DNA of 64,000 nucleotides from Viridothelium virens (GCA_010094025.1 ML991791.1:334977-398976); one strand, 5' to 3'; positions 48,843 through 60,983 are shown, counted from the stretch's first letter. Numbers and translations: made by a program. Notes: a model not told the origin generated them from the letters alone.

Positions 48843-50572
48843 ATGAATCAAGAGCTGCTCGACCCTTTCATTCTCGTGCAAGAACTCCCGGAAGTTCTTA
48901 GCGGAAAGCTCCGTCAGTTGCGTCTCTATACTGCATTGTGTTGCACATTTGCCTGTCTGTAGTGACTGACTGAACTTTAGGCAGCGGTCACGCCACCTGC
49001 ATACGTTTCAACCGCGGAGGTGATCTTCTCGCCTCTGGTCGAGTAGGTGGACTGTGCATGCACCACCATCACTGCCTGGCTTATTCATCTTCTCATCAGG
49101 CCGACGGAACCGTCATCATCTTCGATGTAGGAACGAATGGCATTGCCCGGAAACTCAGGGGTCACACCCGCCAAATTCAGTCTCTGAGGTTTGCTGGATC
49201 TTGCAAGTAGTGCTGTAAAGAGAAACAATGCTGATCTAGTTAGCTGGTCTGCCAATGGACGTTATCTCCTCAGTGCTTCTCAAGACTGGAAATGCGTGCT
49301 ATGGGACCTTCAAGACGGCTCTCGCGTGCGGACCGTCAAGTTCCAAGCTCCCGTCTTTATCGCTGAACTACACCCACATGATCAGTAAGCCATTCCCAGG
49401 ATGCTTTCGCTGTGCACCTCCTGACCGATTCGAAAGCTTTCAATTCGTTGCCGCTCTTTTCGAAGACCAGCCAGTTCTGGTCGACATTTCCTCCGACATC
49501 CCAAAGAAACGCTCTCTCTCTTCGGCACCGCACCGGACCCAGGTTGAACGGGAGAACGTCTCTGAAAAACAGGCCGCTCAAGACGCGAAACAGCAGACAA
49601 CTGTCGCAACGTTCACAGGGGCTGGCAATTATATATTCACAGGTACTCGGTTCGGCTGGATCAACATGATTGACACACGCTCTTGCGAGACGATTTACTC
49701 TACCCGGCTTTCGACCAAAATTATTCTGTTCATCCGGTTCACAGCATCAGGACAATATTTTGTCGTCAATGCAAGCGATGGCATTATTCGGACTTTAAAG
49801 CTACCCAGCTTCGACGATCATAACATTGACATTGACCATTTTTCGCTAGAAGTGGAGCATAAATTCCAAGATGTTGTCAACCGCCACTCATGGAGCCACG
49901 TGGCATTCAGTCCGACTGGGGATTACGTCGCTGCGTCCACATTTGGAAGTCATGATATCTACATTTGGGAAAGAAAGCAGGGAAGTCTCGTCAAAATTCT
50001 TGCACTCGAAGACGACAAAGAAGAAGTAGGCGCAGTTGAGGTTAGTCAAGAGAGGTACAAATACCAATGAAAATAATGATTAACCGCAAAACTAGTGGCA
50101 TCCCGAAAGACCCTTCATCGTTGCTTGCGGGGCTAGCGAAGGCGAAATCTACCTTTGGTCAATACAAACCCCACAACGTTGGTCTGCACTTGCACCCGAT
50201 TTCGCAGAGGTAGAGGAGAACGTCGAATATGTTGAGCCTGAGGATGAATTCGACATACACCCCATCGAAGAACTTCACAAGAGGAGATTGGACCGTGAGG
50301 ATGAACCAGTCGATGTTTTGACGATAGATCGCAAATTCGTAGGGATGAATGATTCGCAGTTCCGAATGCCCGTGCTTCTCGACGTGGGTGGCAGTGACTC
50401 GGAAGACGATATTGTTGCCATAGGCGCTGGCCAATTCCGTCGCCGAACTCCGGGTCAAGGCAAGGATTGGGCTGGAGATGAGAGCGCTGGAAGCGGCGAA
50501 GACCAAGCAAGCCGTAGAGCAGTAACGAATGGAACAAAATCGCAAGTCACCAAACGGCGACGGGGGGAATAG
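48843..50572 (+). CDS. SWD1: COMPASS complex WD40 subunit Swd1 (RbBP5 orthologue)
   Basis: Six exons, 48843-48912, 48981-49042, 49100-49188, 49244-49384, 49437-50040 and 50096-50572, give 480 residues. Swd1 is a WD40 propeller scaffold of the Set1/COMPASS histone H3K4 methyltransferase. It opens MNQELLDPFILVQELPEV, then HATCIRFNRGGDLLASG, GHTRQIQSLSWSANGRYLL, WKCVLWDLQDGS, FVAALFEDQPVLVD, HVAFSPTGDYVAAST and the last blade FIVACGASEGEIYLW. The C-terminal tail is acidic (EVEENVEYVEPEDEFD, then GGSDSEDD) and ends KRRRGE, as in RbBP5-like proteins. Introns of 52-68 nt fall between blades; donors GTCAGT and GTTAGT are less common variants. Confidence 0.94.
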
Positions 50573-51448
50573 GTAGGGAGAATGAACAGGCATGCCTCAA
50601 TAGGACCCATATCAAGCTTCATTTATGCTCCATTGGATCCATCTAACAAGATACCAAATCACGTCCGGCATAAAATTACTTCGACCAGCTGATCTGCCTT
50701 GGTCCTATGTCCATCTTATAGGCAGATCACCTCTTCCGGCCACCGAAAGAGTTTCGCAATCACTACCGATTTTCACCTTCTGCTCTTGAAACACATGGTG
50801 TTTTTTTGAGAACAAATCACTCACTTCCTTTTGCCGTGAGACTCCATTTGTAATAGTTGGCAATACTTCAGAGATAATTCGCCATATAAGTCTTTTGCAT
50901 TTGCTGCGCGTTTTAAGCCAGGTCTTGCCAACTCACTCAAAACGAGGCAACTATCTGCATTCCTCGCATCTGCTCTGTCGTCCATTACTCACAGTCTGTC
51001 CTTCACGTAGTAGGCCTGGATGCTATAGGCCATTCCAGAAGACCAGAAGCCTTGAGTCTAGTCAGAGAGACAAAAAACATATGGTGTTTGCACCTTTGAG
51101 CGTCTGCTTGCGAAGTAGAAACTCGCTGTGAATCTCATGGAAAACATTGCTTGGATACAAAGACTGGTGAGAAAAACGCTTACTGCGTGCGGGTAAATAC
51201 ATGATAGGTGCAGACAAAGGCGCATCGAAACGCAAATAGAGACAAAGACTGTAATGTTCTGAAGTAAAGTACGCCGTTGTCACTATTCCAGCAGCGTCAT
51301 TTTTCAGATTTCTTCATCATTAGTCCAAGTCTTTCTCTATCCGCTGTGTCTCATCTACGTTGGTTCTTTTCGTCTCACCCTTTTTCCTAAAAAAACCCTC
51401 TACCGCGGAAGAAGCCGCGAGTTGCTCGTTTTGACGACTTCCTGCAGG
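50573..51448. other. Intergenic region
   Basis: The 3' flank of SWD1 and the promoter of the first HMG-like/kinase gene. A T/C-rich leader with a run of A precedes 51449. No ORF of note is present. Confidence 0.45.
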
Positions 51449-53692
51449 ATGCCGCGAGATCGATTCAAGGGCTTTCTCGCGAGAGAGCGGAAAGCTTTTG
51501 CGTCCCGTTATCCAGATGTGACAGATCGTAGGCTATGTATTTTCATGCTTTCGATAGACCGACTAGCTGACAGCATCTGATACTAGGATCTCAAGACGCC
51601 ATCAGAGAAGCCATTCTTGGACGATGGAAAAAGATGGTTGCTTCCGAACGGGTAGACTACTTCAATGGGACCTGGTATTATCCTGCCCAAGCATGGCGTG
51701 AACCGGAGTGCGTTGGTTGCCGTGCGAATAATTCCCGATGCAATTTCGACGCTGAGAACAATATGTGCGAACGGTGCCGTGAATTGAACGCGAGGCTGCC
51801 AATGCCTCAAATGTGCGAGCGTCGCTGCGGAGACCACACAGCGGCGCCAACGCTGCCCAGAGACTGTATCCACTGTCAATTCTTTTCGAGACGGTATTGT
51901 GTGGAATGTCGAGACCGTCGTGTACCGTGTACCTTCGATGGGGACAAGCCATGTCAACAATGCCAACAGTTTTATGCAAACGGAGAGATCATAAATGGCT
52001 GCCTCGAACTTCGTGATGCCTGCGATCTTTCTAAACTTAACAACGGCCCTGGAACTCAAGGTTGCAGTCAATGTGTCTTTCGCCGTGTTTACCGAACACC
52101 AGGTGAGTATCCAAAGTACGATAGAAGTTTTGTGCTAGTCTCACTCTGTTCTAGATGTCGGCACTCCCGAAACGATACGCAAAAAGCGCGAACGCCGTCA
52201 AGAGAAATTTGCACGAGACTTCATCAGATCGCAGCTTGGGGCGGCCATCAGCGGTACTGAAAACTGGGTTGGCAAACAAATACTTGGTCGTGGCGGCATG
52301 GGTTCCGTTGGTGTTTGGGCACGCATAGATGCACACAACGTCATACAAGAGGTGCGATGCCCTGTTGTGCATCTGAATCTGCTCATCTACTAATCAGCTG
52401 AGTAGATGATTGCAGTGAAGGATGTTCCTCTTAAAGAGAGCTCTGCTTGGTCAGGCGAGAGCCCAGAAAACGAGTGGAACCAGCCACACATTTGGTACGA
52501 TAAAGCCACGCGGGTTCCGCTCGAAACAAAACTCCACGAAGTGGTCCACCAGGAGCACTGTCGCAATATTACCTCCTTGTTGGGCTGGCGTCGCTACATT
52601 GAGCGAGGCGCCTTCCGGTTGTATTTGGAGTTTTGTCCACACGGCGACCTTGCCGAGGTCATGTATTCTTATGATCAAAGCCTGAACTTCATCCCAGAGT
52701 CATTTCTATGGTATCTTTTCCTATCTCTCGCAAGAGCCTGTGTCGCGATGGAGCATGTCGGTGCACGCTGGCAAGAGCCGCAAAATCCAAGATGGACAAA
52801 TGACACGGATATTGTCCATTTGGATCTTAAACCGTCGAATGGTGAGTAAGGAGGTCCGATGATCCTAAATAGCTCAAGGCAAATTTCTCACCAGCCATAG
52901 TATTTCTTGGAGCACCCAGGGGCGCGGGATTTCTCGAGTACGAGTACCCAACTCCCAAGGTAAATCTCCTTTCCTGTGAACACTTCAAACGAAGTCAGTT
53001 GGAATCATCTAATGGTCTGTTCTGGCGTCTAGCTGGGAGATTTTGGCTTGGCCGAATATACCGATAGGAACGACCCAAGAAATCCTGGATTTTTCGACTT
53101 TATAGGCACAGAGGGATACAAAAATCCAGTGAGTCCGTCAATATTGTTTATACCGTTTCACTAGAAATGACCATGAAAGGAACAACTTGGGTATGCCAAC
53201 CAATTTAATGACCAGGTGTTGTCGTGGTCGAATATCTTTTCTGTCGGCGTTCTTATGTAAGTCTCTTTCAAGTCCTCTAAGCACTATATCATTTGCTGCG
53301 CTGACATGAGCAGGTGGGGCATGAGCGTACTGAAGTTTCGTTACGAGGAACCAACAGAAGATGATCGCCTGCAGATGCGGACTACAGCGACCGAAGCTTT
53401 CTCACAACTTCCCGTTTTCCAGTCCTGGTACCCATTTAATCCCTGGGTCTACTCGCAGGCATTGGAAGACTTGATCACCACGTGTCTTCGGTACAGGCCA
53501 AACGACAGGCCGACGCCTTCCGATCTTGTTGTGAATATACAGAATGAGATCCAGCAGAGAGAAGGACAGTGGAGACGGGAACAATCAGCCACTCCAGGGG
53601 CGCACAATCTCGACTGTGGCCAGTTCAAGTGGCGTGTAGGCTACTCTGCCACCGGATGGGATGAGACTGGCGTAAGGACCAGGCGAGGATAA
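51449..53692 (+). CDS. HMG-like, Cys6-module, protein kinase fusion (paralogue A)
   Basis: Eight exons: 51449-51527, 51587-52102, 52155-52351, 52406-52841, 52895-52959, 53033-53128, 53180-53256 and 53314-53692, 614 residues. Residues 1-55 resemble an HMG box (FKGFLARERKAFASRYPD, then GRWKKMVASERVDYF). Two Cys6 modules follow at 68-103 and 131-165, each C-x2-C-x6-C-x7/8-C-x2-C-x12-C, like Zn(II)2Cys6 clusters with a longer last loop; extra CxxC pairs lie between and after. A basic stretch (RKKRERRQEKF) precedes the kinase: P-loop GRGGMGSVGVW (243-253), AVK Lys269, HLDLKPSN with Asp404, DFG 434-436, GTEGY, and the C-lobe RPNDRPTPSDL. The HRD is HLD here; catalytic residues are intact. Unrecognised architecture; a nuclear, DNA- or zinc-associated kinase is inference. 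Confidence 0.85.
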
Positions 53693-54905
53693 ATGCCGCT
53701 TATCGTCAAGCGACTCACATCACGCTTCTATTCGAAGGATTTAATTCGATAAGATCTTTCGTCTGCCCTGAAGTTACACTCCATGCGTCAATGGCGATAT
53801 ACAGATCTACTGATATCACAGCTATCGAGTGTTGGTGTTCATGTCACAAGTCTGAAATTATACTTGTCGATCACAGTTTTGGTTGGGATCCAGCGATCAA
53901 AATCGACCTGTACGTCACTCAATGTTTTGGTGAGAGGTGTGAGTTCCATGGACGTTTTCAAACCCCCCTTGCCAATCCAGGCATGAGCCGTACCTCTTCA
54001 CACAAGGATCTTCTTGCCTATTCGCGTGTCTTCTTGGGGGTTTTGCCATCGAAATCTCCGATCATCAAGCCGCCCTGCCTTCTCGTGATAGGGGTTTGTG
54101 AGGGTCAAGGTCTGGATATACGCTCAAACCTCACAACAAACCATCACACCATTGCCTTGTGCACCATCCATAGGTATATATGTATACATAGAAATATCTC
54201 AGCAACTTGCTGCTGTCCTCTACCACTCTCCGTCGCTTGGACGTAAGCCACTTAGTTAGCATTGAGACGTATTGCGCTGCAATAGTCCTAATTGATCCAT
54301 TTTACCTGCTCAAGTCAGCTCCACTACCCACTATTGCGTCGCGCAAGTTTCCTCGCTAGCGAACACTATTCCGAACGGAATAGCAAATTCGATCACACAG
54401 TGTAATTACTTTCCAAGTTTATTGACCAGGGATAACGCACAAGATCTTTTGACACCTTTTCAGGCACAATACGACTGTTAAAGACTATTGTCATTACCCC
54501 TTCAGTGGCATTCTGCTATAGTGGATTTATCAAACAGTACGTTTCATGTTTCAAAACCATATTGTTTCTATTGTGCTGCATGTTGCATCACACAATATCA
54601 CAATGAGTAAGGGGCTATTAGAAAATAATCACTACATCGTCAATAGACATATGTCTCCTGGTTCATAAGTATAAAAGTCATGCTTGTTCAATTTCCCATG
54701 TCCTTTTTCCTCAGTCTTTCCTCCTCTCTCGAATCCTTTACTTCCTTCCAGAATCAAGCCCTCAAAACTTTCTCTAGTCCTCAATATCTAACTTCCCATC
54801 AAAGTCACACTCACGTCTTCTTCGAAGGGGTCTCTCAGCAGGAACTGAGTGATCGCAGTAAACATCATCCAGTAAAGCCCATCAAATACTTGGTGGACTA
54901 CAGCG
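53693..54905. other. Spacer between the two tandem paralogues
   Basis: A 1.2-kb spacer. A 151-codon frame at 53791-54246 contains several cysteines but has no spliced or domain support. The last 250 bases are T/C-rich and look like the promoter and leader of paralogue B. No trace of a third copy is obvious by eye. Confidence 0.4.
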
Positions 54906-57595
54906 ATGGCACCACGGCGTCCAGCCAGGCGAGACTGGAATGGCTTCCGCACACGAGAGGCCCAGCACAAGCACCACTACGCTGGAGTGGTCAAGAGCGG
55001 TAAGAAGCTAGCATGATAACGGATATTCCATTGCTCGGATGCTGATATCTTTATCTTCCAGGGCCAAAGGGGGATGATTATATGAGGGCATATGGCGAAC
55101 GATGGCGCGCCATGGATGCAGAAGAACGGGAGGCCTATTTCAATGGCACGTTCTACTATCCAGGGCAAGCCTGGAGAGAGCCAGATGATGTAAGTGACAG
55201 GCGCAGCAGTCTTCTCTCCGAGAGCGATGTATGCTAACGTTTCAAAGATGGCCTGCACCCGCTGTCGCATCCTTGGCCTGTATTGCGAATTCGCACAATT
55301 CGGGGGCATGTGCAGGCACTGCCGGATCGAATTCAGGCAGACCGGCGCCCCCGATGTCTGTAGAGTCAAGTGCGACAGCTGTCGCCAGCTCACAGCGGGG
55401 CAGCAGCCAGCGGACTGTGCCCAATGCGACATCCGCAAGCCAAAGATGTGCTTGCGGTGTCACGAGCACGGATTGGACTGCGCATTCGTCAGGGATGACG
55501 AGATGTGCATCCAATGCCGCTTGGCAGCGAACAACGCCGTGGCCAAGGATGGGAGCAGGAAGGGCAAGGGGAGGGCAGGAGGGCCGGTCGAGGAGCAGAG
55601 GCTGGAAGATCCCCATTCTGGGGATCACTGCATCCGACTCTGCGATGACCATGTCATCATGACAGATGGATGCGAGGACTGCAGCCACTGCTCGAGATGG
55701 CCTTTGGAGCAAGGGCGACCGGCCGCTCCAGCGCGGCTTGGGACAAGGGGAGCTGGTAAGTACACTGGCTCATAGTAGTACTGCTGTGTTTACCGTCGTA
55801 AGCTAACTCATATTCGATAGAAGTCGGAGACGAGGCTCCCAGACCAGCCGCTCCCGCTCAAGACCCTACGCCACGAGAGGTTCCGGGAGAGGATGACGAG
55901 GTCCCCAACTCGGTAAGCCTCCAGCCCCTTGAGGCCCTATCCGAAAGAGTTTTGAATCGCTAACAGTCTTTGACAGTCCTGCCTGCTGTGCTGGCGCAGC
56001 GGCAAGGAATGTGTTTGGGATGAAGGAACCTCCACGACATGCCAATCTTGCCGGGAAAGTCGCAGGTGGGGGGTTGACGTGCAAACCTGCCGCCGCATTT
56101 GCGGCTATTGCAAGGATGAGGAGGAGGACCAGGGCATGGTCAAGATACCATGTCCCTACAAGGAAGATGGTGAAGGGTGCAAGGAGTATCCTGTGAGAGC
56201 CTCGGAGAAGAGTAAGCCCAATATCAAAAATGTTATCCGAGAGAAATCGCGCCTTTGCTTATCATGAATAACGACAACAGAGAAGAAACGGAAGTTTGAA
56301 GACTTCTGTTCTGACTTCCTGAACTCCGAGGTTGTGGAAGGCGACCCCAGCTGGCGTGGGGTAGGACTTGTAGGTCAGGGGGGCCAGGCCGTCGTGGGTG
56401 TATGGGCCAAGGTCGACGACAAGAATGATATCGTTGACGTAAGTCATCTTGTACGAAACATCGTTGGTAAAACTAGTACTAATCACCATTTCAGCTGATG
56501 GCGGTCAAGAAGACGGATCCAAGGGTCATGGCGAAGGAGTACGGCCGGGATCCGGAGCGTGAACTCCAGGCAAAATCCCACTGGTATGACGCAGTAGGAG
56601 GTCTACCAGCAGAGGCAGCTGTGAACTCAGCTCTGAGTGAAGGCGGTTCCATGGGCATCGTTGGGCATCGGGGGTGGAGGTTTGGTCAAGATAACACCTC
56701 CTGGCTGAACACCTTCGATTATTGCCCGCATGGAACCGTCGAAGAACTCATGAGCACCGGAGAGGAGTTGCGGGCTGCAGGAGCTGGAGGGTTGCTACCC
56801 GGCCCGAAGGACTATACATTGCCAGAGCCATTTCTCTGGTATTTGTTTCTCTCTCTCGCAGAGGCATGTCGGACGATGGAAAACACCAGGGACGATCGTC
56901 GGCCGGCCGACATCGACCTGCAAATCGTCCACCGGGATATGAAACCGGAGAATGTCTTCTGCGGCGAGCCTCGGGATGGGTGGCCATATCCAGCCCCTCT
57001 GCTGGGTGACTTCGGGATGGCACTCTGGACGGATGAGCAAGACGTCAAAAATCCGCACCAGTATATAGGTGTCGGAACCGAGGGCTTCTCAGCCCCGGAA
57101 CAGACAAAGGAGTTCCAGAGTGGCCGAAGGGACCAGCGAAACGAGCCCAAGCCGCGCCTGCTGTCACATACCAATGTGTGGAATACAGCATGGATTCTCT
57201 ACTGCGCGGCGCGAGATTTACCTGAACCACCAAAGCAAATCTGGGAAGACGTTGCGGCTGCAATGCGCAGCCCAGAGGCTTTGGCGGCATGGGTAAAGGA
57301 GGAATACTCGACTGATGGATGGCCATATAGTGAGGAGCTAAGAGCCCTCATCCTAGAATGTCTGTCGCCGGATCCGTCCAGTCGACCCACCGTGGCCGAC
57401 TTGATACAACGGATTCGGAGTGAGATGAACAGACTGAACTTCTTTCCCCATCAGTGGGGAAACCATCCACAGGAGAGGAGAAGAGAGTTCCTCCAGGTAA
57501 AGCCTCGCCCGCCAAGGTGGAGAATCGGCCAAGCACTGGATCCAAGTTCAGGAAGGGTCGAAGAGGAGGGGAACAAGAGGAGGAAAACAAGCTGA
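54906..57595 (+). CDS. HMG-like, Cys6-module, protein kinase fusion (paralogue B)
   Basis: Seven exons: 54906-54999, 55062-55189, 55248-55755, 55821-55912, 55977-56211, 56281-56438 and 56495-57595, 771 residues. The HMG-like start matches paralogue A (RRDWNGFRTREAQ, then GERWRAMDAEEREAYFNGTF; both copies continue into a YYPxQAWREP block). Cys6 modules are at 77-112, 142-164 (lacking the sixth Cys) and 276-312, spaced as in A, plus extra CxxC pairs. A KKKKRK basic cluster precedes the kinase: Gly-rich loop VGQGGQAVVGVW, AVKK Lys410, HRDMKPEN with Asp553, DFG 577-579, GTEGFSAPEQ, and DPSSRPTVADL. The tail ends basic (NKRRKTS). First-intron position and the intron before MAVK are shared with A, showing a tandem duplication; the third module region and extra introns are specific to B. 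Catalytic residues look intact. Confidence 0.85.
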
Positions 57596-57978
57596 GCTGG
57601 ATCCCCGAGAGATGGGAAAAGTTAGCAACAATAGCCAGCTATTTAAGAGGAAATGGGACTCGCTCGTCTGGTCGGACGGACTTGAGCGTCTTAGCTCAGA
57701 CACAATTACATGAGAGGGTTGCCGCCAAGCTCGGCCAAAGCTTCTGACGGGTGATGACCGCTGATGGGTCATCCAAAGCAAGCAACTAACCACAGAAGAG
57801 GGCCTGGATGCTAGAAACCTCAGGTGCCTGAGAGGAACGAGAATAACGACAAGGACAAGCTCGGCCAATTCTTCTGGCGCTTTGATAATCTTGTATTGAT
57901 TGCAGGAACAAAGTGAACTATCACAGAAGGAAGGCTTGGACGCTCGAATTATCATGGAATTTAATCATCTTATCATCT
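57596..57978. repeat. Convergent 3' region with imperfect tandem duplication
   Basis: Two diverged copies offset by about 130 nt. CAAGCTCGGCCAA followed by TTCTG recurs at 57726 and 57856, and ACAGAAGRRGGCYTGGAYGC recurs at about 57792 and 57923. The duplication lies between paralogue B and the EMP70 gene, which converge here. Confidence 0.5.
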
Positions 57979-60363
57979 CTAATCGACTTTAATAGCGCTA
58001 AATGATTTTTGTTAGCAAAGAATTCTAATATCTTGAAGGTCAAGGACGGAAATCTCATTTACCTGTAAATTCGCCGCACAAAGGCATAAGCTGACAGAAA
58101 GCCCACCGTACCTGTCAATAATCCATACACCGTACATGCTAAGAAGCTGTAGCTGAAGAACAGTAACCCTGAAATGACACCTTGAATATGCAGTTTTGCG
58201 TAGTAGTAGTAGAGACAGTACGCAAAGACCCAAATTGAGCTACTACCGCCAACGAGAAAAGATTGCCACCACCAGTGGTAATTCTGGAGTAAGGCCTGTT
58301 AGTAAGAGCCAACTTACTGGGCTCCAGCACCTTCGTAAAGGGAATAAACTCACCTCAGCACATAGCTGGTTGTAAGTCACTACAATAGTGACTTCAACCA
58401 CCGTCAGAATTAGTATAACACTCACAACCGCAAAGAATCCAAAGACGTAATAATACCCGCTTTTGTCTTGCCAAAGGCTCTTAAACACAAACATGAGCTC
58501 GATGAAGATTACGGAGAAGGGAATAAGGCCTGCCAGCAGCACGAGGCGCCAGCTTCTGAAGTACCACTGCTGTGGAGGAACTTGACGAGGGATGGGGTTC
58601 GTCTTAATAGGATGGTCCCAGCCCCCCGCACGGATGAAGCCGAACCAGCTCCCGGCATAGACAAGTGGTAATTGGACGAGGAGCCAAAGTGACAGAAGGG
58701 CGATGAGCGTACCAAACGGAATGGCGGTGCTAGATGCTTGAGCCCAAACAAAGAAATTAAGGATGAAGACTGTTGCGAAGAGAAGACCTGGAAACAGTGT
58801 TGCGGTCTGGACTGAATTAGCACTGCATGTTATGCCAAAGGAGGGTTAATAGGCTTACAACGATGACGTTCTTCTTCCAGAGCTGACCACCAAAAGTCTT
58901 GTAAGCACGACCAGAAAAGTATCCAGAAAAGAGACCGGCGAAAATAAACAACGCGACTCCTACACTAATATAACCACCACGGAAACTAGGGTTTAGAACA
59001 CCGAAGCAGCTTAAAAGGAGAAGGCCAGTAGCCATGAAGACCAACTGCATACCAGAGCCAATGAGAGGGGCAAGAATCCCTGGGAAGGGTGGAGTCCGAA
59101 AGACATCACCATGTAAGAGTTTCCAACCCGTCAGATCTTCAGCAGCTTCTTCGTCTGAAGAGTCACCTGCATCCTTAATCGCGTCTGGTTGGTCTAAGAG
59201 CCCACCTTTGTCGGTGCTCTTCCTTTTCGGAGATTTGGGTGTCCTGCGCTTCAGCTTGATTTTGCCTTCTTCGAGGCTCTTCTCCTTGACGTTCTTGATG
59301 TCACCATAAATAGTGCGAGCGATAATGACGGCGACTAAGGAAGTGAGAAGGCCCGAGATAATTAGAGAATTAACGATGGCCAGCCAATGGATTTTCGAAC
59401 TATCTTCTTGATCCACAAAGTAGAGATCCCATCGGTTTTGCCATTCGACTTTCTCTTCTTCTCGGAAGTAAACCGAGTACGTATACGGAATCGTGAGCGT
59501 GGCATTCTCATCAAAGTCATCAACTTCATCGTTATTGGGATACAGCGAATTATCACGCTTGTCTGTGGAAGTAGTATTGCCACCAATTTGGAGCTGAAGT
59601 CCATTTTCGACGGCTTGAATATCTCCTGGCAGTCCAGTCTCATTCCGACCTTCCGCTTCGAGGCTCTTTGCGTAGACCTCAAATCCTACGATTGTTTTCT
59701 TGCCATTGTTTCCAGCTCGGCCAGGAGCGCGATGATATCGAATGACAATAGTGAAGTGGTTGTTGATGTAATATATTGGGAGCCCAGTCGTTGGAGATAA
59801 ATCCTCGTACCCTAGCTTAAAGCCTGCGGCATAGTACTTGCGTGATCTGTCCACGGTCACAAAACTAGTAGCCCCAGGAAGGTTGTCCACGATCCATTCC
59901 GCTACGAACCCATCTGCCACTAGTTCTTGTGCTCTTTTCAGCCCAGCCCAGTCGATCTTGCGGCTGCAAAGATAGTGTGCTTCATCATCATTTCCCATGT
60001 TTAACTCGTAATCCGACAGGGTGATCCGATCACCACGCAAGACCTGCCCGAGGTTGAGAGCCAGGCTTGAGCCGCTAATGAGGTTCGATGCGCCATGTTT
60101 TCGACCGCTGGGAGGACAGACAAAGGGTAGCTCCGAGTAGGCAAATTGCAGTTGCGAATTATCCGAGTACACTTTATTGACAAATAGAGGTATCGCTTGC
60201 CCGTCACGGTAACTCCTAATTGACCAACCTATAGCAATGTGAGCTCGATATCAAGGTCTTAAGAATTGACAGCCGTACCTGGAATGTAGAAGGCGTTCGC
60301 GAAAGGCAGGATCAGAAAAGCAGAAACAAGTGAGAATAATGTGAACCGGAAATCGCAGTGCAT
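57979..60363 (-). CDS. EMP70/TM9SF (nonaspanin) Golgi-endosome membrane protein
   Basis: Five exons, 60363-60279, 60228-58859, 58806-58354, 58283-58063 and 57997-57979, give 715 residues. It starts with a signal peptide (MHCDFRFTLFSLVSAFLILP, then FANA before FYIPG). The lumenal domain has the family landmarks FYIPGWSIRSYRDGQAIPL and LPFVCPP. Nine TM helices follow (for example HWLAIVNSLIISGLLTSLVA, then the eight-helix core with GLFSGYFSGR and WVFAYCLYYYYAKL). TM9 proteins act in the endosome-Golgi system in sorting, adhesion and nutrient or metal homeostasis. The last exon is only 19 nt (coding) and yields the C-terminal ...YSAIKVD, whose K-x-D is the family's COPI-binding Golgi-retention signal. 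That match strongly supports the 3' splice choice. An acidic loop with SSDEEAAED lies before the core. Confidence 0.94.
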
Positions 60364-60983
60364 GTTGGAAGTCTGACACAGACGTCAAATAGAAGACCGG
60401 CTTGGTGACAACCCTCAGTTATGCTTGCGGATCCTCTCGATGTATACTGAGGTGTGCACAGCTGCGGTTGTTGTTGTATTAGGATCAGAAGTATGTCAAA
60501 TCGTGGCAGGTGCAATTGCTGTCACGGCACAGCAGCGTGGCTGAGCAGAAGAAAACCAAACGAATGTAAGCGGCACAAGGTACCAAAGCACGAAGCATTA
60601 CATGAGGACGGCTTGCCCTGAAGGAAGTTGGGGTTGGGTTGGGGCTGCAAGATGTGACCCAAAATGAGATAAGACCCCTTCCTACTGACCGGTCGTTGTC
60701 GTCTTACCGCGGACAGCCTCACCGGTTCCCTTCCGTCCTTCAGCGCACCACGTTACGGACGGGGCTGCTGATGCGAGGTCAAACTTGGGGCTTCTCGATA
60801 GAGCAATGTTTGTTCCGCTTCAAAAATACATATATGATTGTCCACGCACGGAATAGATGTGGACATACAGCACGCCGCGGCGCCGCAATGCGTAAGCTTT
60901 GCGAGGCAGGATGAAATGACAAACAATACTCATGTAAAAGCGTTGTATTACTCATCGGTGAAACATCTAGGTCGATTCGGGCA
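60364..60983. other. Intergenic region
   Basis: The EMP70 promoter and the ROK1 3' flank, about 0.6 kb. A plus-strand frame overlapping 60838-61458 is the shadow of ROK1. No other feature is supported. Confidence 0.45.

Noticed and set aside
53791-54246. 151-codon Cys-containing frame between the kinase paralogues
   Set aside because: It starts about 100 nt after the stop of paralogue A, has no spacing match to the Cys6 module and no domain; it is more likely 3' flank.
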